This document shows, piece after piece, positions 32,960 to 41,531 of a stretch of DNA of 64,000 nt. Within the stretch, counting starts at the first letter, position 1. Every line of letters starts with the position of its first letter. Position numbers and translations under genes: made by a program. A model generated the notes under the pieces. The model worked only from the letters and a program-made list of their open reading frames with translations. It had not been told where the DNA came from and did not search any database. Source of the DNA: Corynebacterium cystitidis (GTDB lineage: Bacteria; Actinomycetota; Actinomycetes; Mycobacteriales; Mycobacteriaceae); assembly GCF_900187295.1 (NCBI RefSeq), contig NZ_LT906473.1, positions 2,666,001 through 2,730,000 on the forward strand, written 5' to 3'.

Positions 32960-34408
32960 GTGAACACCCCTCATAATCTTGACCCCCTCAGTAAGGCCAC
33001 CGACTCAATTCGCCAGCTTAGTGGTTTGCTGACCCCGCTCGTCGATAAGTTCCAAGCGGCAGGCCACGAGCTCTACCTCGTCGGCGGTCCCGTGCGCGAC
33101 GCCTTCCTCGGCCGCCTGGGTGGTGATCTCGACTTCACCACATCTGCCCGCCCGCAGGAGACGTACCGAATTCTTGAGGAGTTTGGTGAAACCGTTTGGG
33201 ATACCGGCATTGAGTTCGGCACCGTGGCCACGGTGAAGGCTGGCCAGCAATTGGAAATCACTACCTTTCGGGCTGACCTCTACGACGGTGTGACGCGTAA
33301 CCCAGAGGTCACCTTCGGCGACACCATTGACGGAGATTTGGTGCGCCGCGACTTTAAGTGCAACGCCATGGCGGTGCGTTTGGGCGTCAAGAATAGCTCG
33401 ATGACCATGGACTTTGTCGATCCGGTAGGTGGATTCAATGATCTGGTGAACCAACGGTTGGATACGCCACAAGAACCTGAGGTGAGTTTCCGCGACGATC
33501 CTCTTCGGATGCTGCGCGCCGCTCGTTTTGTCTCCCAATTGGGGTTCAGCGTGGAGCCACGCGTTTTCGCTGCCATGAAGGATATGGCGCACGAGATTGA
33601 ACGTATCACAGTGGAACGCATCCAGGTAGAGCTGGATAAGCTCATCCTCGGGGCTGCCCCATGGGACGGTATTGACCTCCTCGTGGAAACGGGCTTAGCG
33701 GACTACGTGCTGCCCGAGGTGGCTGCGTTGCGCATGACTCCCGACGATCACATGCAGCACAAAGATGTGTACCGGCATTCTCTGACGGTGCTGCGGCAGG
33801 CGATAGACCGAGAAGAAGACGGCCCGGATCTCGTATTACGCTGGGCGGCGCTGCTGCATGACATCGGAAAGCCGGATACCCGTGCGAAGAAGGAGGGCGG
33901 TGGCGTTAGCTTTCACCACCATGAAGTGGTGGGTGCGAAGCTGGCACGTAAACGGCTGAAAGCACTGAAGTATCCGAAGGCGATCACGCAGGATATTTCC
34001 CAGTTGGTGTATCTGCACATGCGGTTCCACGGTTTTGGTGAAGGCCGGTGGACCGATTCGGCCGTGCGCCGGTACGTGACGGATGCCGGTGATCTCCTCC
34101 CCCGTTTACACAAGCTCGTGCGAGCTGATTCCACCACGCGCAACCCGAAGAAGGCGGCGCGACTGCAGCGGACCTACGATCACCTCGAAGAGCGGATTGC
34201 GGAAATTGAGGAGAAAGAAGATCTGGCTCGCGTCCGCCCAGACCTCGACGGTAATGAGATCATGCAGATTCTCAACCTCAAGCCGGGCCCTGATGTGGGT
34301 AAAGCGTGGAGGTTCATGAAGGAGCTGCGCTTAGAGCGTGGACCCCTGGAGCGTGATGAGGCTATTGCGGAATTGAAGAGCTGGTGGGAAGGTAATCAGC
34401 ATGAGTGA
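32960..34408 (+). CDS. cca: CCA tRNA nucleotidyltransferase
   Basis: A 482-residue class II nucleotidyltransferase. The N-terminal catalytic motif is LVGGPVRDAFLGRLGGDLDF, followed by RRDFKCNAMAV and RMLRAARF, then an HD domain (LLHDIGKPD, VSFHHHEVVGAKLA). It adds or repairs the 3' CCA of tRNAs; annotated PcnA in some actinobacteria. I use the GTG at 32960 after AAGGTG; an in-frame ATG at 32927 is possible. It overlaps yqgE by 8 bp. Confidence 0.92.
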   Translation: MNTPHNLDPLSKATDSIRQLSGLLTPLVDKFQAAGHELYLVGGPVRDAFLGRLGGDLDFTTSARPQETYRILEEFGETVWDTGIEFGTVATVKAGQQLEITTFRADLYDGVTRNPEVTFGDTIDGDLVRRDFKCNAMAVRLGVKNSSMTMDFVDPVGGFNDLVNQRLDTPQEPEVSFRDDPLRMLRAARFVSQLGFSVEPRVFAAMKDMAHEIERITVERIQVELDKLILGAAPWDGIDLLVETGLADYVLPEVAALRMTPDDHMQHKDVYRHSLTVLRQAIDREEDGPDLVLRWAALLHDIGKPDTRAKKEGGGVSFHHHEVVGAKLARKRLKALKYPKAITQDISQLVYLHMRFHGFGEGRWTDSAVRRYVTDAGDLLPRLHKLVRADSTTRNPKKAARLQRTYDHLEERIAEIEEKEDLARVRPDLDGNEIMQILNLKPGPDVGKAWRFMKELRLERGPLERDEAIAELKSWWEGNQHE

Positions 34409-35009
34409 CTACTTCTACGCAGATCGTCTTTTTAACGCGCTGGAGCGGGAGGAGCCGTCGGCCGGCATGTTGCTGGTTGCAGCTCCCGGGATGTTGAGCC
34501 CAGAGTTCGCCCGCAGCGTGGTTCTCATTCTCGAGCGTGATGAGGAGTCCTCGTTTGGCGTGGTGTTGAATCAGCGCAGTGAACTTGCCGTGTACAACGT
34601 ATTGCCTGATTGGTTGCCAGCGGTGGCCAAGCCACAAGCGTTTTATATCGGTGGCCCGCTTAGCCAACAGTCGGCCGTTGGTCTTGGCGTGACCAAGCCG
34701 GATGTGGAGATTGATTCCAACCCACATTTCACGCGTTTAGCTAATCGTCTTGTTCACGTCAATCTTGGGGCCGAGCCTCACGAGGTGGCAGACGATCTTG
34801 TAGGCATGCGCATTTTCATGGGATTTTCCGAATGGGCACCCGGCCAGCTTGACGAGGAAATCCAGCGCGGTGACTGGTACGTGGCCCCCGCGCTCCCAGG
34901 TGACGTGATTGCACCAGCGGCAGCAGATTTGTGGGGCGATGTGCTGCGTCGCCAGCCCATGCCGCTGCCGTTGTTCTCCACATTTCCCAGTAACCTCGAC
35001 GATAATTAA
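34401..35009 (+). CDS. YqgE/AlgH family protein
   Basis: A 202-residue cytoplasmic protein with the family's motifs: GMLLVAAPGMLSPEFARSVVLI, GVVLNQ, YIGGPL and RIFMGFSEWAPGQLDEEI, GDWYVA. The family is widespread, but its biochemical role is not established. It overlaps cca by 8 bp, suggesting coupling. Confidence 0.9.
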   Translation: MSDYFYADRLFNALEREEPSAGMLLVAAPGMLSPEFARSVVLILERDEESSFGVVLNQRSELAVYNVLPDWLPAVAKPQAFYIGGPLSQQSAVGLGVTKPDVEIDSNPHFTRLANRLVHVNLGAEPHEVADDLVGMRIFMGFSEWAPGQLDEEIQRGDWYVAPALPGDVIAPAAADLWGDVLRRQPMPLPLFSTFPSNLDDN

Positions 35010-35021
35010 GGGTTGCGGGCA

Positions 35022-35867
35022 GTGAATGTTTCACGTGAAACGTCCCCCGGCCATTCGGGCGGACCTGGCGCCGAGCAGCCCGGCGACACTCTGCACGAAA
35101 TTAAGGAGGGCATTCGCGAAACCTGGGCTGTCGGCTTGGGGTTGATCCCCCTCGGGCTCGCTTTCGGGTTATTGATGACCCAAACGGGCTTCGCGTGGTG
35201 GTGGACCCCGATCTTTTCCATCGCCATCTTCGCCGGTTCGATGGAATTTTTGGCCATTAGTATGGTCACCTCGGGTGTTGGTCCGCTCTCAGCCGCCTTC
35301 ACCGGTTTCATGGTGAACTTCCGCCATATCTTCTACGGCTTGACCTTCCCGTTGCACAAAGTGAAGTCCGTACCTGGGAAGGCTTATTCTGCGTACGCGC
35401 TTATCGACGAAGCCTACGCCATCGTCTCTGCCCGCGATCCACGCACACCACTTACCGGCACGCGAATCCTCACAATCCAGATCCTATTGCACCTGCTGTG
35501 GTTAATCCCGGGCATCGTCGGTGCTCTCGTGGGTGAAATCATCCCACCTGAGCTCCAGGGCATGGACTTTGCCCTGACCGCTCTGTTCGTGGTGCTGGGC
35601 TGGGAAGCCTTTAAGAATAACCGGGACTACTCGCTGCCGGTGATCGCCGCGGTACTTGCCATCCTGGTCGGCCTGGTTGCTCCGGGCTCGATTATGATGG
35701 TCGCGCTGAGCGCTTATTTCTTGATTTTGATCGCCCGCTATATCTCACCGCGCCTCGATGACGTTCTCACGTGGCGCCGCACCGGCGACACCACCGCCGG
35801 CACGCCGGGCGACACCACCGCCGGTACGCCGGGCGATACTACCGCGCCGACCACGAAAGAGGTGTGA
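35022..35867 (+). CDS. brnF: Branched-chain amino acid exporter large subunit (AzlC/BrnF)
   Basis: AzlC-family membrane protein that with BrnE exports branched-chain amino acids and methionine in corynebacteria. It has about seven membrane segments (VGLGLIPLGLAFGLLMTQTG, the FSIAIFAGSMEFLAISM motif, NFRHIFYGL). The GTG at 35022 is spaced better from AAGGG than the TTG at 35013. The N terminus reads VNVSRET because a parS site lies in the first codons. The C-terminal tail has a 24-bp repeat (35783-35852) encoding GDTTAGTP units. Confidence 0.88.
   Translation: MNVSRETSPGHSGGPGAEQPGDTLHEIKEGIRETWAVGLGLIPLGLAFGLLMTQTGFAWWWTPIFSIAIFAGSMEFLAISMVTSGVGPLSAAFTGFMVNFRHIFYGLTFPLHKVKSVPGKAYSAYALIDEAYAIVSARDPRTPLTGTRILTIQILLHLLWLIPGIVGALVGEIIPPELQGMDFALTALFVVLGWEAFKNNRDYSLPVIAAVLAILVGLVAPGSIMMVALSAYFLILIARYISPRLDDVLTWRRTGDTTAGTPGDTTAGTPGDTTAPTTKEV
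35027..35042. promoter_or_regulatory. parS site 2
   Basis: TGTTTCACGTGAAACG, 15/16 match, within the first codons of brnF. Confidence 0.93.
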
Positions 35868-36214
35868 CAGCCGTGTACGGTCTTCCCGAAGGCGTTACCC
35901 TCGGCATGGTGTTGGCAGTGCTGATACCTGTGGGCATTGTCACCGTGGGATTGCGCGCTGTGCCCTTCTTCTTCCTCAAACTGCTGAAGGGCAACCGCTT
36001 CATCGCTTCGCTGGGCTTGATGATGCCCGTCGGCGTCATGGTGGTGCTGGTGGTGTACACCATTGTCGGCCAACTCTCCGCCCCCGGAGGTTTGCTCGCC
36101 TCACTTCTCGGTGTGGCTGCTACTCTCCTTTTGCACTGGTGGAAGCGGGATTCTGGCCTGTCCATTCTTGGCGGCACCATCGTCTACATGCTGCTGGTGA
36201 ACCTTGTTTTCTAA
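35864..36214 (+). CDS. brnE: Branched-chain amino acid exporter small subunit (AzlD/BrnE)
   Basis: A 116-residue AzlD-family protein with three or four membrane segments and the usual TVGLRAVPFFFLK motif. The GTG at 35864 overlaps the brnF stop by 4 bp (GTGA); a second GTG at 35873 is also possible. Both subunits are needed for export in C. glutamicum. No Lrp-type regulator gene, which is divergent from brnFE in C. glutamicum, is seen here. Confidence 0.88.
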   Translation: MTAVYGLPEGVTLGMVLAVLIPVGIVTVGLRAVPFFFLKLLKGNRFIASLGLMMPVGVMVVLVVYTIVGQLSAPGGLLASLLGVAATLLLHWWKRDSGLSILGGTIVYMLLVNLVF

Positions 36215-36250
36215 AGCGCTGAGCTCGTATGCCCACACCCTCGACTGGTC

Positions 36251-36557
36251 CTAGAGCTCCGGGAACTTAGCGCGAGTCTCGGCCCACAAGCCTTCAAATT
36301 CGTCAGCGCTTAGGCTTTGAGCCTCGATCCCCTCAAACTGGTCGTACGTGTTGGGGTGCGGGACATGGTCCAGAGGCTCATTCGCCTGCCCCACAACGCG
36401 ACCCTTGGCGTAGGCCCCCCATGATTGTCTCGTCTAGGGCCAGTTCGATCATGCGCACCATGGTGCAGCTTTCCGACGACACCTCCTCGAGCTCTGCGAT
36501 CGTAATCAGTGTGCCTGCACCTGGCACGGTCAACGTGGTGCGGACGAAATGTTTCAC
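36251..36557 (-). pseudogene. Small conserved protein, frameshifted in a G tract
   Basis: The GTG at 36557 has AAGGAG 6 bp upstream and gives VKHFVRTTLTVPGAG... to DETIMG. The run of six Cs on the plus strand (36415-36420) then shifts the frame. With five, the reading continues AYAKGRVVGQANEPLDH... to the stop at 36251, giving ~101 residues of consistent protein-like sequence. Its start codon is the CACGTG core of a parS site. Function unknown. The homopolymer could be a real mutation or a sequencing artefact. Confidence 0.7.
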
Positions 36558-36565
36558 GTGAAACT
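36550..36565. promoter_or_regulatory. parS site 3, overlapping a start codon
   Basis: TGTTTCACGTGAAACT, 15/16 match. On the minus strand its central GTG is the probable start codon of the small gene at 36251-36557, and the ribosome site AAGGAG overlaps its flank, so ParB could block translation initiation or transcription there. Confidence 0.92.
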
Positions 36566-36758
36566 CCTTAGACCTCGGCCCGCCCAGAACGAGTGGCAAG
36601 CCACGAACAAATCATCAACTGTACCTGGTTGTTATACCTGGTAATAAAGCATCACTGGAAGGATGAGCGGGCCTCGGGGCGCACCGTGGTTCGCAGCCGC
36701 TGATGAAAGGCATGACCCATGCCCGTGTTCCCCGTCTACGGCGGGCTACCCTTGGCAT

Positions 36759-37833
36759 ATGACCAACGTGAGACTAGCCAAACCGATAACCTTGCGCGGG
36801 CTGACCATCCGCAACCGCATCTGGGTACCACCCATGTGCCAATACCACGTGCGCGCGAAGAACGGCGTGCCCGAAGCCTGGCACCTGGTGCACTATGGCT
36901 CCCTAGCGGCCGGAGGATTCGGCCTGATCATCGCGGAATCCACCGGCATTGTACCCGAGGGCCGGATTAGCCCGGAGTGCACCGGTATGTGGAACGATGA
37001 GCAGGTGGACGTTTGGCGCAAGATCGTCGACTTCGTCCACACCCAGGGTGCTGCCATGGGTGTGCAGCTCAACCACGCGGGCCGGAAGGCATCAACCATC
37101 CCGATGCGACCGGGCTTCGGCAGCGGCACCGTGTCTCGCGACGACGGTGGCTGGCAGACCGTGGCCCCCTCCCCTATCGCCGCCGACGGCCAGGACATTC
37201 CGCGTGCGCTGTCCATTGAAGAGGTGCGCGCCCTGCCCAACCAGTTCGCCGAGGCCGCCCAGCGGGCCATGTCCGCGGGTTTCGATACTGTTGAGCTGCA
37301 CGCCGCGCACGGTTATCTGCTTCACCAGTTCCTCTCTCCGCTGACGAATGAGCGCGAAGACGAGTACGGCGGCGACTTCGAGGGACGGACCCGGCTAGTG
37401 CGCGAGACCGTCGACGCGGTGCGTGCCGTGCTTAACGACGAAACTCCGTTGCTGGTGCGCCTCTCGGCTACCGACTGGACCAAGGGAGGTTGGCTGCTCG
37501 AGGACTCAGTGCGCCTGGCCACGTTGCTCAAGGACCAAGGGGTAGACCTGATGGATATCTCTACCGGCGGCAATGTGCACGCGAAGATTCCCGTGGAACC
37601 TGGCTACCAGGTCCCCATGGCCTCTGCTGTGCGCGAGACTGGAATGCCCACGGCGGCCGTGGGATTGATTACCAAACCCAGAGCACGCCGAGTACATTCT
37701 GGAAGATGGGCATGCTGATGCCGTGTTGCTGGGACGGGAGGCTCTGCGTAATCCCCAATGGCCGGTGCACGCACTCAAGCAGCTCGGCGCGGAGAAACTC
37801 CCGGTGACGGAGTCCTATTTCCGTGCCTGGTAG
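36759..37833 (+). pseudogene. Old yellow enzyme (NADH:flavin oxidoreductase) with a frameshift near the end
   Basis: FMN-dependent ene-reductase of the YqjM type. It has the N-terminal LAKPITLRGLTIRNRIWVPP, QLNHAGRKAS, the HAAHGYLLHQFLSP motif and the LVRLSATDW segment. The frame breaks at a CCC (37677-37679). With one C less the sequence continues EHAEYILEDGHADAVLLGRE to the stop at 37833, which is the FMN phosphate-binding end of the protein. Without the repair the last ~50 residues are replaced by 12 unrelated ones. The 3' end abuts a truncated Rieske gene. Confidence 0.85.
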
Positions 37834-38011
37834 GTGCGAGCCGTGGGTGCAGCGCACCGTGTCGGCTGCGACCTCAGTGATCTTGTTGTTCTGGTGTGGG
37901 CACGTCGGTAGCTGCGATCTCTTCAGACGGAGCCTTACCACAAGCGGCGAGAAAGGCACCCGCGAGGGTGATTGCGGTGCCCAACAGGAACATTGGGCGT
38001 GAACATGGCAT
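37834..38011 (-). pseudogene. Remnant of a Rieske [2Fe-2S] lipoprotein
   Basis: The start (MPCSRPMFLLGTAITLAGAF, then LAACGK) is a Tat/lipoprotein signal in which the usual SRRxFL has become SRPMFL, followed by a lipobox with Cys. After DVP, an internal segment is missing and the frame changes to CPHQNNKITEV...DTVRCTHGSH, which is the Rieske C-x-H ... C-x-x-H core. The sequence ends abruptly at the end of the neighbouring oxidoreductase pseudogene. A deletion and a frame change have destroyed the gene. Confidence 0.75.
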
Positions 38012-38035
38012 GCCTTCTAGTATGCCCGTTTTGGC

Positions 38036-39634
38036 CTAGCGTATGTCGCGTTTCGACGAACCCACTAACCCAACCAGTACAAGTACCACACCTGTAGCAC
38101 CCAGCAGCACCGGGATCCACCATTGGTCCGAGCCCGGCTCCAACGCGTAGCTGAGAGGCGATAGATCGATCACCCAGTCCGGCAGCTGCAATATCTCACC
38201 CATCAGAGTAACCACCGCCGAAGCTGCCAAGGGCACCCACGCCCACCCGGTTGCCCGTGGAACACATCCTACGATCGCCACAGCGATTCCCGTGAGCAGC
38301 AGTGCAGCCCCCAGCAGTGTCCATGAGGACCACGCTAGCGCGCAGTAGTCGTCGTCAAGCGTGGCCTCCTGGGAGGCTAAGCCCAGCGCACCGCTTGCGT
38401 GCATCACCGCGATGAGGGCGATGACGGTGCCTAGTGCGACGACACTCGCAGCAGCCAGTGGTGCGTAACGACGCACGCCCGTGGAGCGTTGCGCATCTAC
38501 CGTGCGGGCCTTCTCTTCGGCGCGGTAGGTGGTGATTTGTCCGATGCCGGCGGCGGCGATCATGATGGTGATCATCTGGCAGATATACGCGATGAAGGCT
38601 TGGTACGCGTCGGTGCCGCCGAGGAGATCGCGGAAGACTTGGCCGGTGGTAGCTTCGCCGCCGATTAGCTCTGCGATGTCGCCGGACAAAGACATGAGAA
38701 ATGCGGTGGAGATACCAACGATGGCCATCCACGCAAGGATTCCACCCTTGTTGAGTGCCCAACGCAGGTGGATAATTCCTCGGATGGGCCGGGCGCGGTG
38801 GGAGCTGTCTCTCGCAGGGATGAACCCCTGAGCGAAGGGACGCTGAGACTCCAAAAGGCCAATGAGGACGCCCGCTACGGCGCAGACTGTGGCGAGGATC
38901 CCTGCCCGCGTGTAGTCGTTTTCGGTAAATGGGCCGATTATTTCGCGCCACCCGAGCGGGCTGGCCCAGTTCAACCATGCGATGTCCTGGGTGTCGGCCA
39001 CGATGCGTATCACGTAAGACAGGGCAACTGAGAGCAAGACAGTACGGGTCAAAGTTGCGCCATCGTTGACTAGCAGAAGGACCACTTGCGCGGAAAGCAT
39101 CGAACCTACCAACACGAGTATGAGCGTGATGCCGAAGGCTACCGCCCCGTCTATGGGGATTTCTTCGCGCGGGAGCGGGAGCAGGATTAGGATGAGGCTG
39201 GATAATGCGCCGATCGTCACCGATGCCATCACGCCTGTGATTGTCGCGGCGATCCATGGTGTGTTGGCGCGGATTCCCGTGGAACGAGTAAGTTCCGCAA
39301 GCCCGGTGTGTTCGGGACGCCGGTAGAGATCGGCCATGAGTAAGGCGATCATGATGGCACCTAGCAGCCCTGTCCACATGGCTGCCTCCCACGTTGTCAT
39401 CTGGCCGACGGTGCCGGGTGCGTCGATAAGCCCATAGATTGCGCGCGTGCCGATGTTGCCACTGAGACCTTGTACGACACCCTGTCGGTCCGCGAGTGTT
39501 GGGTAGTACTCAAAGTAAGCGTAAGGAAAAATGGCAGTGATGGCGAGGATGGGAAGGATCCACGCGAGTAAGTAGCCGCGCTTCAGTGTGAGGTTGAGGC
39601 GCGTGAGGGTGAGCGCGTTATGGATTGTCTGCAC
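38036..39634 (-). CDS. ABC exporter permease (two fused ABC-2-like halves)
   Basis: A 532-residue membrane protein with about twelve predicted membrane segments in two similar halves, separated by a basic loop (near residue 270). Both halves contain polar motifs such as RRPEHTGLAELTRSTGIR and AEEKARTVDAQRSTGVRR at equivalent places. It resembles TetAB/antibiotic-exporter permeases of actinobacteria. The GTG start lies 2 bp after the ATPase gene, so the two form one transporter. The substrate is unknown; a drug, antibiotic or lipid is plausible. Confidence 0.8.
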   Translation of the reverse strand: MQTIHNALTLTRLNLTLKRGYLLAWILPILAITAIFPYAYFEYYPTLADRQGVVQGLSGNIGTRAIYGLIDAPGTVGQMTTWEAAMWTGLLGAIMIALLMADLYRRPEHTGLAELTRSTGIRANTPWIAATITGVMASVTIGALSSLILILLPLPREEIPIDGAVAFGITLILVLVGSMLSAQVVLLLVNDGATLTRTVLLSVALSYVIRIVADTQDIAWLNWASPLGWREIIGPFTENDYTRAGILATVCAVAGVLIGLLESQRPFAQGFIPARDSSHRARPIRGIIHLRWALNKGGILAWMAIVGISTAFLMSLSGDIAELIGGEATTGQVFRDLLGGTDAYQAFIAYICQMITIMIAAAGIGQITTYRAEEKARTVDAQRSTGVRRYAPLAAASVVALGTVIALIAVMHASGALGLASQEATLDDDYCALAWSSWTLLGAALLLTGIAVAIVGCVPRATGWAWVPLAASAVVTLMGEILQLPDWVIDLSPLSYALEPGSDQWWIPVLLGATGVVLVLVGLVGSSKRDIR

Positions 39635-39636
39635 GG

Positions 39637-40530
39637 TTACTCCCCTGTCTCGTAGTGGCGCATAAAGATTTCCTCGAGGCTAGCGGGCTGGGTCTCGATG
39701 CTGGTTGCGCCCGCGTCGAGTAGTGCGCGGAGCATCTCAGGGACTGCGTCACGCTCAACGGTCAGTGTGGCGCGCCCGTGCTTGTCGACGCTCACGGCAT
39801 CTTCTCCGAGTGCCGATCGGAACCGATCGATTGTTTCACGTGAAACATGTGCGGACACGGCATGCGTCGATAAGTGACGTAATTGACGAATTGTTCCATG
39901 CTCCACCACCTGCCCGCTTTTAATCACTGTGACGTAATCACACAGCTTCTCCACTTCGCTCAAAATGTGACTGGAGAGTAATACTGTCGCCCCGTTGTCG
40001 TGTTCGTGGCGCACCTCATCAACGAAGACGGATTCCATCAGTGGGTCCAGCCCCGCTGTGGGTTCGTCCAACAGGAGAAGCTCCGCGCCAAAGGAGAGGG
40101 CGGCAATGAGACTGACCTTCCTGCGGTTGCCAGTGGAGTAGTCGCGAGTTTTCTTGGACGGGTCGAGATTGAACGCGTCGATGAGTTCTGATTCGCGTTG
40201 CCGATTTGTTGGCACGCCACGCAGTGACTCAAGCGCGCGCAAGGTCTCCGCTCCAGTGAGTGTCGGCCACAGGGATACATCTCCTGGGACGTAGCCGACG
40301 CGTTTGAGCACGGAGGGGTCGCGCGCAGGATCGGTGCCGAGAATGCGGACATCCCCGGAGGTCGGTGTGAGTACGCCGAGCAGGGTGCGGATGGTGGTGG
40401 ATTTGCCCGAGCCATTTGGGCCCAGGAAACCGTGGATACTACCCTGCTTCACAGTAAGCGAGAATCTGTCCAGAGCCCGGAATTTTCCAAACCGTTTGGT
40501 CACCTCGCGGATTTCAATCGCCGGTGTCAA
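39637..40530 (-). CDS. ABC exporter ATP-binding protein
   Basis: A 297-residue ATPase. Walker A is GPNGSGKST, the signature region is DYSTGNRRKVSL (in place of LSGGQ), Walker B is LLLLDEPTAGLD, and the H-loop is SSHIL. I choose the TTG at 40530 with AAGGAG 6 bp upstream; the open frame continues further upstream through a parS site. The C-terminal part contains another parS site (39832-39847), read as HVSRET. It pairs with the permease downstream. Confidence 0.88.
   Translation of the reverse strand: MTPAIEIREVTKRFGKFRALDRFSLTVKQGSIHGFLGPNGSGKSTTIRTLLGVLTPTSGDVRILGTDPARDPSVLKRVGYVPGDVSLWPTLTGAETLRALESLRGVPTNRQRESELIDAFNLDPSKKTRDYSTGNRRKVSLIAALSFGAELLLLDEPTAGLDPLMESVFVDEVRHEHDNGATVLLSSHILSEVEKLCDYVTVIKSGQVVEHGTIRQLRHLSTHAVSAHVSRETIDRFRSALGEDAVSVDKHGRATLTVERDAVPEMLRALLDAGATSIETQPASLEEIFMRHYETGE
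39832..39847. promoter_or_regulatory. parS site 4 (perfect)
   Basis: TGTTTCACGTGAAACA, 16/16 match, inside the ABC ATPase gene (VSRET on the minus strand). Confidence 0.97.
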
Positions 40531-40590
40531 TATCTGCTCCTTAATGTGACGGCTGTTTGCGACGGCTATGTACGTAGTCGGCCTAGGCAA

Positions 40591-40606
40591 TGTTTCACGT
40601 GAAACG
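40591..40606. promoter_or_regulatory. parS site 5, at the end of the trp terminator
   Basis: TGTTTCACGTGAAACG, 15/16 match, in the gap between trpA and the ABC ATPase gene. Its edge overlaps the terminator stem of the trp operon, and the TTTC of parS supplies the bases after the stem. Confidence 0.93.
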
Positions 40607-40656
40607 GCCCCGATGCTGTGGTTGCACAATGTGGACTACCTAGCATCCGGGGCCGT
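40604..40656 (-). terminator. Terminator of the trp operon
   Basis: ACGGCCCCGATGCT (40604-40617) pairs with AGCATCCGGGGCCGT (40642-40656) with one bulged base, ~25-base loop. On the minus strand the stem lies ~30 bp after the trpA stop and is followed by GTTTCACGTG, so the T-run is weak and is part of parS. Confidence 0.7.
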
Positions 40657-40686
40657 ACCTCACGGGGATAAGTCTGGGGCGGAGAA

Positions 40687-41529
40687 CTACTTCTTTGTCG
40701 CCGCCTTCATGGAGGCGACGAACTCAGTCAACTCAGACTTTAGAGCGTCCATATCGGTAATACGGCCAGGCTCGGGGTGCGTGCCTTCCACATACTTATT
40801 GATGATCTTAGTGATCGCGGAGCCGGAAATCGCCCCGGTCGCGCCTGCCTCGATCGCCTCGCGGACGTGAACCGGAGTGGAAATACCGAAACCAAGTAGC
40901 ACGGGTGCGCCACCGTAGGACTTCACGTTGTCCACAACTTCACGCAGGCCGGTGGTCTTGGACTCGTTCTCGGTGCCGGTCACACCGTCGCGGGAGACGG
41001 CGTAGATATAGCCCTTAGAGTGCGCAGCCACGCCTTCCAAAGTCTGCGCACTAGCCTGGGCTGGAGCGATGAAGATCGGGTCCACGCCGTGGCGCTCAGC
41101 AGCCTCGATGAAGGGCCTGCCTTCGCGAACTGGCACGTCAGGCACCAGGATCGAATCCGCACCAGCCTCTTTGAACTCCTGGTAGAACTTGTCGAAGCCA
41201 CGGACAAACGGGACGTTGGAGTAAATCAGCATGCCGATCGGCAGGTCCGGATATTCGGAACGAATCGTACGGATCTGGTCCAGCGCCTTATCCACAGTCG
41301 CTCCCCCATCGAGGGCGCGGACGTGGGCACCCTGAATGGTTGGGCCATCGGCGATTGGATCACTAAACGGCACACCAAGCTCAAGGGCATCGGCACCAGC
41401 CTCAATGACGGTACGCAAGATCTCCACAGCATCCTGCGGGCTCGGGTCAGACAGCATGAGGAACGGGACAAACGCACCCTCGTTCTTCTCCGCCAGCTGG
41501 GCAAAAGACTTCTCATAACGGGTAGTCAT
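40687..41529 (-). CDS. trpA: Tryptophan synthase alpha chain
   Basis: A 280-residue TIM barrel that cleaves indole-3-glycerol phosphate. It has LELGVPFSDPIADGPTIQ with the catalytic acid regions, VPDVPVREG, and GFGISTPVHV with GAISGSA phosphate binding. It starts 2 bp after trpB and is the last gene of the operon. Confidence 0.97.
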   Translation of the reverse strand: MTTRYEKSFAQLAEKNEGAFVPFLMLSDPSPQDAVEILRTVIEAGADALELGVPFSDPIADGPTIQGAHVRALDGGATVDKALDQIRTIRSEYPDLPIGMLIYSNVPFVRGFDKFYQEFKEAGADSILVPDVPVREGRPFIEAAERHGVDPIFIAPAQASAQTLEGVAAHSKGYIYAVSRDGVTGTENESKTTGLREVVDNVKSYGGAPVLLGFGISTPVHVREAIEAGATGAISGSAITKIINKYVEGTHPEPGRITDMDALKSELTEFVASMKAATKK

Positions 41530-41531
41530 GC

